Shown: positions 5,587 through 6,565 of the stretch, in pieces
Layout: each line of letters opens with the position of its first letter
Numbering within the stretch: position 1 is the first letter of the stretch
Source: Maritimibacter sp.
GTDB taxonomy: Bacteria; Pseudomonadota; Alphaproteobacteria; Rhodobacterales; Rhodobacteraceae
Reading direction: 5' to 3'
Length of the DNA stretch: 6,565 nucleotides
NCBI GenBank assembly: GCA_020441225.1
Contig: JAGRMP010000612.1
Location: 1-6,565, forward strand
Program-made: the position numbers and the translations under genes
The notes under the pieces: model-generated
Database searches by the model: none
What the model saw: the letters and a program-made list of their open reading frames with translations, nothing else
What the model was told of the DNA's origin: nothing

Positions 5587-5616
5587 GGGCCGGTGACGAT
5601 CGGTTGATACCGGCCC
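5587..5616 (+). other. GC-rich hairpin after the 187-aa gene
   Basis: GGGCCGGT (5587-5594) pairs perfectly with ACCGGCCC (5609-5616), loop 14 bases, 12 bases after the stop codon. There is no T-tract. It is the first of two adjacent hairpins. Confidence 0.4.
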
Positions 5617-5628
5617 GATGACTGCGAG

Positions 5629-5654
5629 GCCCGGGTTCTTGTGCAGACCCGGGC
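5629..5654 (+). terminator. Second GC-rich hairpin, possible terminator of the 187-aa gene
   Basis: GCCCGGGT (5629-5636) pairs perfectly with ACCCGGGC (5647-5654) around a 10-base loop, extendable by G-U pairs on both sides. Its place about 50 bases after the gene end suits a terminator, but no T-tract follows, so it would have to act with Rho or as an mRNA end stabiliser. Confidence 0.4.
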
Positions 5655-5750
5655 TCGTCGAAGACGGCAGCGATGGTCCAGATGGCCCTCCTGCCGCTTG
5701 ATTGCGAGCGATCCAGAAAGGGTTGGAGAACCGATCGTGCTCATTTTGCG

Positions 5751-5763
5751 CAACCCCGGGTTG
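5751..5763. promoter_or_regulatory. Compact dyad, possible operator
   Basis: CAACCC (5751-5756) and GGGTTG (5758-5763) face each other around one base. GGGTTG also occurs alone at 5720-5725. Such tight dyads can be repressor sites; the place, about 130 bases upstream of the toxin-like ATG, is reasonable but no promoter is identified. Confidence 0.2.
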
Positions 5764-5829
5764 ACCCATGGAGCGGATCTCGAGGGGCAGGGCACAGTCT
5801 GACATTCGAACCTCGTTGGGCCGATGGCG

Positions 5830-5857
5830 CCGGCGGTCTTTCCCATAGGACCGCCGG
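5830..5857 (+). promoter_or_regulatory. Hairpin in the leader of the PemK/MazF-like gene
   Basis: CCGGCGGTC (5830-5838) pairs perfectly with GACCGCCGG (5849-5857), loop 10 bases. With a one-base bulge, GCGC (5827-5830) can pair with GCGC (5858-5861) to lengthen it. It ends 21 bases before the GAGGA ribosome binding site (5879-5883), so in a leader RNA it could affect access to the start; as DNA it could be an operator or an attenuator. Confidence 0.4.
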
Positions 5858-5888
5858 GCGCGCCCCGGCCCAGAGATCGAGGATCCCG

Positions 5889-6449
5889 ATGCAAAACTTC
5901 ACTGATTATCCCAAGGCGGGCGACATCGTCACTTGCCGTTTCCCGCGCCGCGAAGGCCCGGCCGAGACGCCGCGCCCCTGCCTCGTGCTCGAGGCGACCG
6001 ACACGGAACTGCTGCTCGCCTACGGCACGACCTCGAGCACCGACGCGAACGTCGGGCTCGAGGTGAGTGTGACGCAAAACCCGGAGGCGCATGGTCTCCA
6101 CCGCCCGACGAGGTTCGTCTGCGCGCGGCGGCTCCGGGTGTCGCGGACGGATAAACGACTCGTCGCGGACCGGATTGGGCGCGTTGTCGTCGGAAGCCTC
6201 CAAGAGATGTTCCGGGACCGCCTTGACGAGATTCTTGCCGAGATCGAGGCCGAGGAGCCGCGGGAGACCCGCGAGGAGCGGGAGCGGGCGGGGATTCACC
6301 CGCCGTCGGCGCGAGGGTTTGTCCGGCTTTACCGCAAACGGGGGAAGGCGGGGAAGGGGACCCGCAGGGTAACCGCGGACCCGGACGTGGTTGTCGTGAC
6401 ACGTCCGAGGCCGCGGCACCGCGCGGCGAGGCTGTCGCAAACCCACTGA
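5889..6449 (+). CDS. PemK/MazF-like toxin (predicted endoribonuclease) with basic C-terminal extension
   Basis: The first 115 residues fit the PemK/MazF fold, an SH3-like barrel that cleaves RNA and acts as the toxin of type II toxin-antitoxin pairs. Visible landmarks are AGDIVTCRFP (10-19), TPRPCLVLEA (27-36) with the R-P that matches the family's conserved arginine, LLLAYGTTSS (41-50) supplying a Thr/Ser near the second active-site position, and HRPTRFVCARRLRVS (71-85), where many relatives have (P/L)TKFD. The family is usually about 110-130 aa; this one is 186, with a helical acidic stretch at about 110-135 and then an Arg/Lys-rich tail to the end. Start at 5889 has GAGGA five bases upstream; the open frame before it is noncoding in character. 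No antitoxin gene is visible upstream; the next ORF begins 13 bases downstream. Family assignment is by recalled motifs. Confidence 0.7.
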   Translation: MQNFTDYPKAGDIVTCRFPRREGPAETPRPCLVLEATDTELLLAYGTTSSTDANVGLEVSVTQNPEAHGLHRPTRFVCARRLRVSRTDKRLVADRIGRVVVGSLQEMFRDRLDEILAEIEAEEPRETREERERAGIHPPSARGFVRLYRKRGKAGKGTRRVTADPDVVVVTRPRPRHRAARLSQTH

Positions 6450-6462
6450 AAAGGATATCCGC

Positions 6463-6565
6463 ATGAATACAAGAAACTACGGCCACGCGCTGAACACCTG
6501 CGCCCCGAACCTCACGTCGGACGCCCTGCGGGGCGACCTTGCGGCAATCGGCACCAGGTTCCGCA
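6463..6565 (+). CDS. Start of an unknown gene, cut by the window end
   Basis: The 34 visible residues begin MNTRNYGHALNTCAPNLTSD and no stop is reached. AAGGA at 6451-6455, seven bases before the ATG, is a good ribosome binding site. The 13-base gap after the toxin-like gene indicates an operon. The visible part is too short to assign; an antitoxin in reversed gene order is one possibility, a cargo gene another. Confidence 0.6.
   Translation, partial: MNTRNYGHALNTCAPNLTSDALRGDLAAIGTRFR

Larger units (their letters stand above)
5576..5888. other. Intergenic region rich in inverted repeats before the toxin-like gene
   Basis: These 313 bases hold no convincing gene; no small ORF with an antitoxin-like pattern and a ribosome binding site was found on the plus strand. 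They contain two adjacent 8-bp hairpins (5587-5616, 5629-5654), a compact dyad (5751-5763) and a 9-bp hairpin (5830-5857) close to the toxin-like start. Confidence 0.55.

Noticed and set aside
5451..6464. 337-codon open frame on the minus strand
   Set aside because: It runs antisense to the end of the 187-aa gene, the intergenic region and the PemK/MazF-like gene. The product is rich in Arg and Pro with no family features, as expected for the antisense of GC-rich genes.

Overview
The window is a GC-rich bacterial segment with strong third-position GC in its coding frames. Family resemblances (a DUF2026-like protein, a winged-helix initiator-like protein, a PemK/MazF-like toxin) fit an accessory replicon or genomic island of an alphaproteobacterium, perhaps Rhodobacterales. 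That taxonomic and plasmid assignment is inference. No tRNA, rRNA, CRISPR array, intact insertion sequence or intact transposase was found.

Layout. (1) 1-373, plus strand: decayed C-terminal remnant of an MFS sugar-efflux-type transporter, split over two reading frames. (2) 374-703: no convincing gene, but two inverted-repeat structures; the one at 653-681 closes the next operon. (3) 704-2979, minus strand: a tightly packed operon read right to left. It holds a two-winged-helix protein that may be a replication initiator, a possible 37-aa leader ORF overlapping the next gene by ATGA, a DUF2026-like protein, a protein with a short HARP/DUF5710-like module plus a coiled coil, and a possible 30-aa coupled ORF. 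(4) 2980-3493: divergent intergenic region of about 0.5 kb with short clustered repeats, the likeliest place for an origin or shared control region. (5) 3494-5575, plus strand: a 437-aa protein whose first half reads as an adenine-N6 DNA methyltransferase fold with both signature motifs altered, then, after a long nested hairpin, a 187-aa protein of unknown family. (6) 5576-5888: intergenic, with two adjacent GC-rich hairpins, a short dyad, and a third hairpin just upstream of the toxin start. (7) 5889-6449: PemK/MazF-like protein with an unusual charged C-terminal tail and no antitoxin gene upstream; a new ORF starts 13 bases after it and leaves the window.

How they may work together (inference): the minus-strand operon looks like replicon maintenance or accessory functions. 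The plus-strand genes form a cassette with a probably inactive methyltransferase-like protein, an uncharacterised partner and a possible stand-alone ribonuclease toxin. The methyltransferase-like protein and its neighbour are the best candidates for something undescribed.
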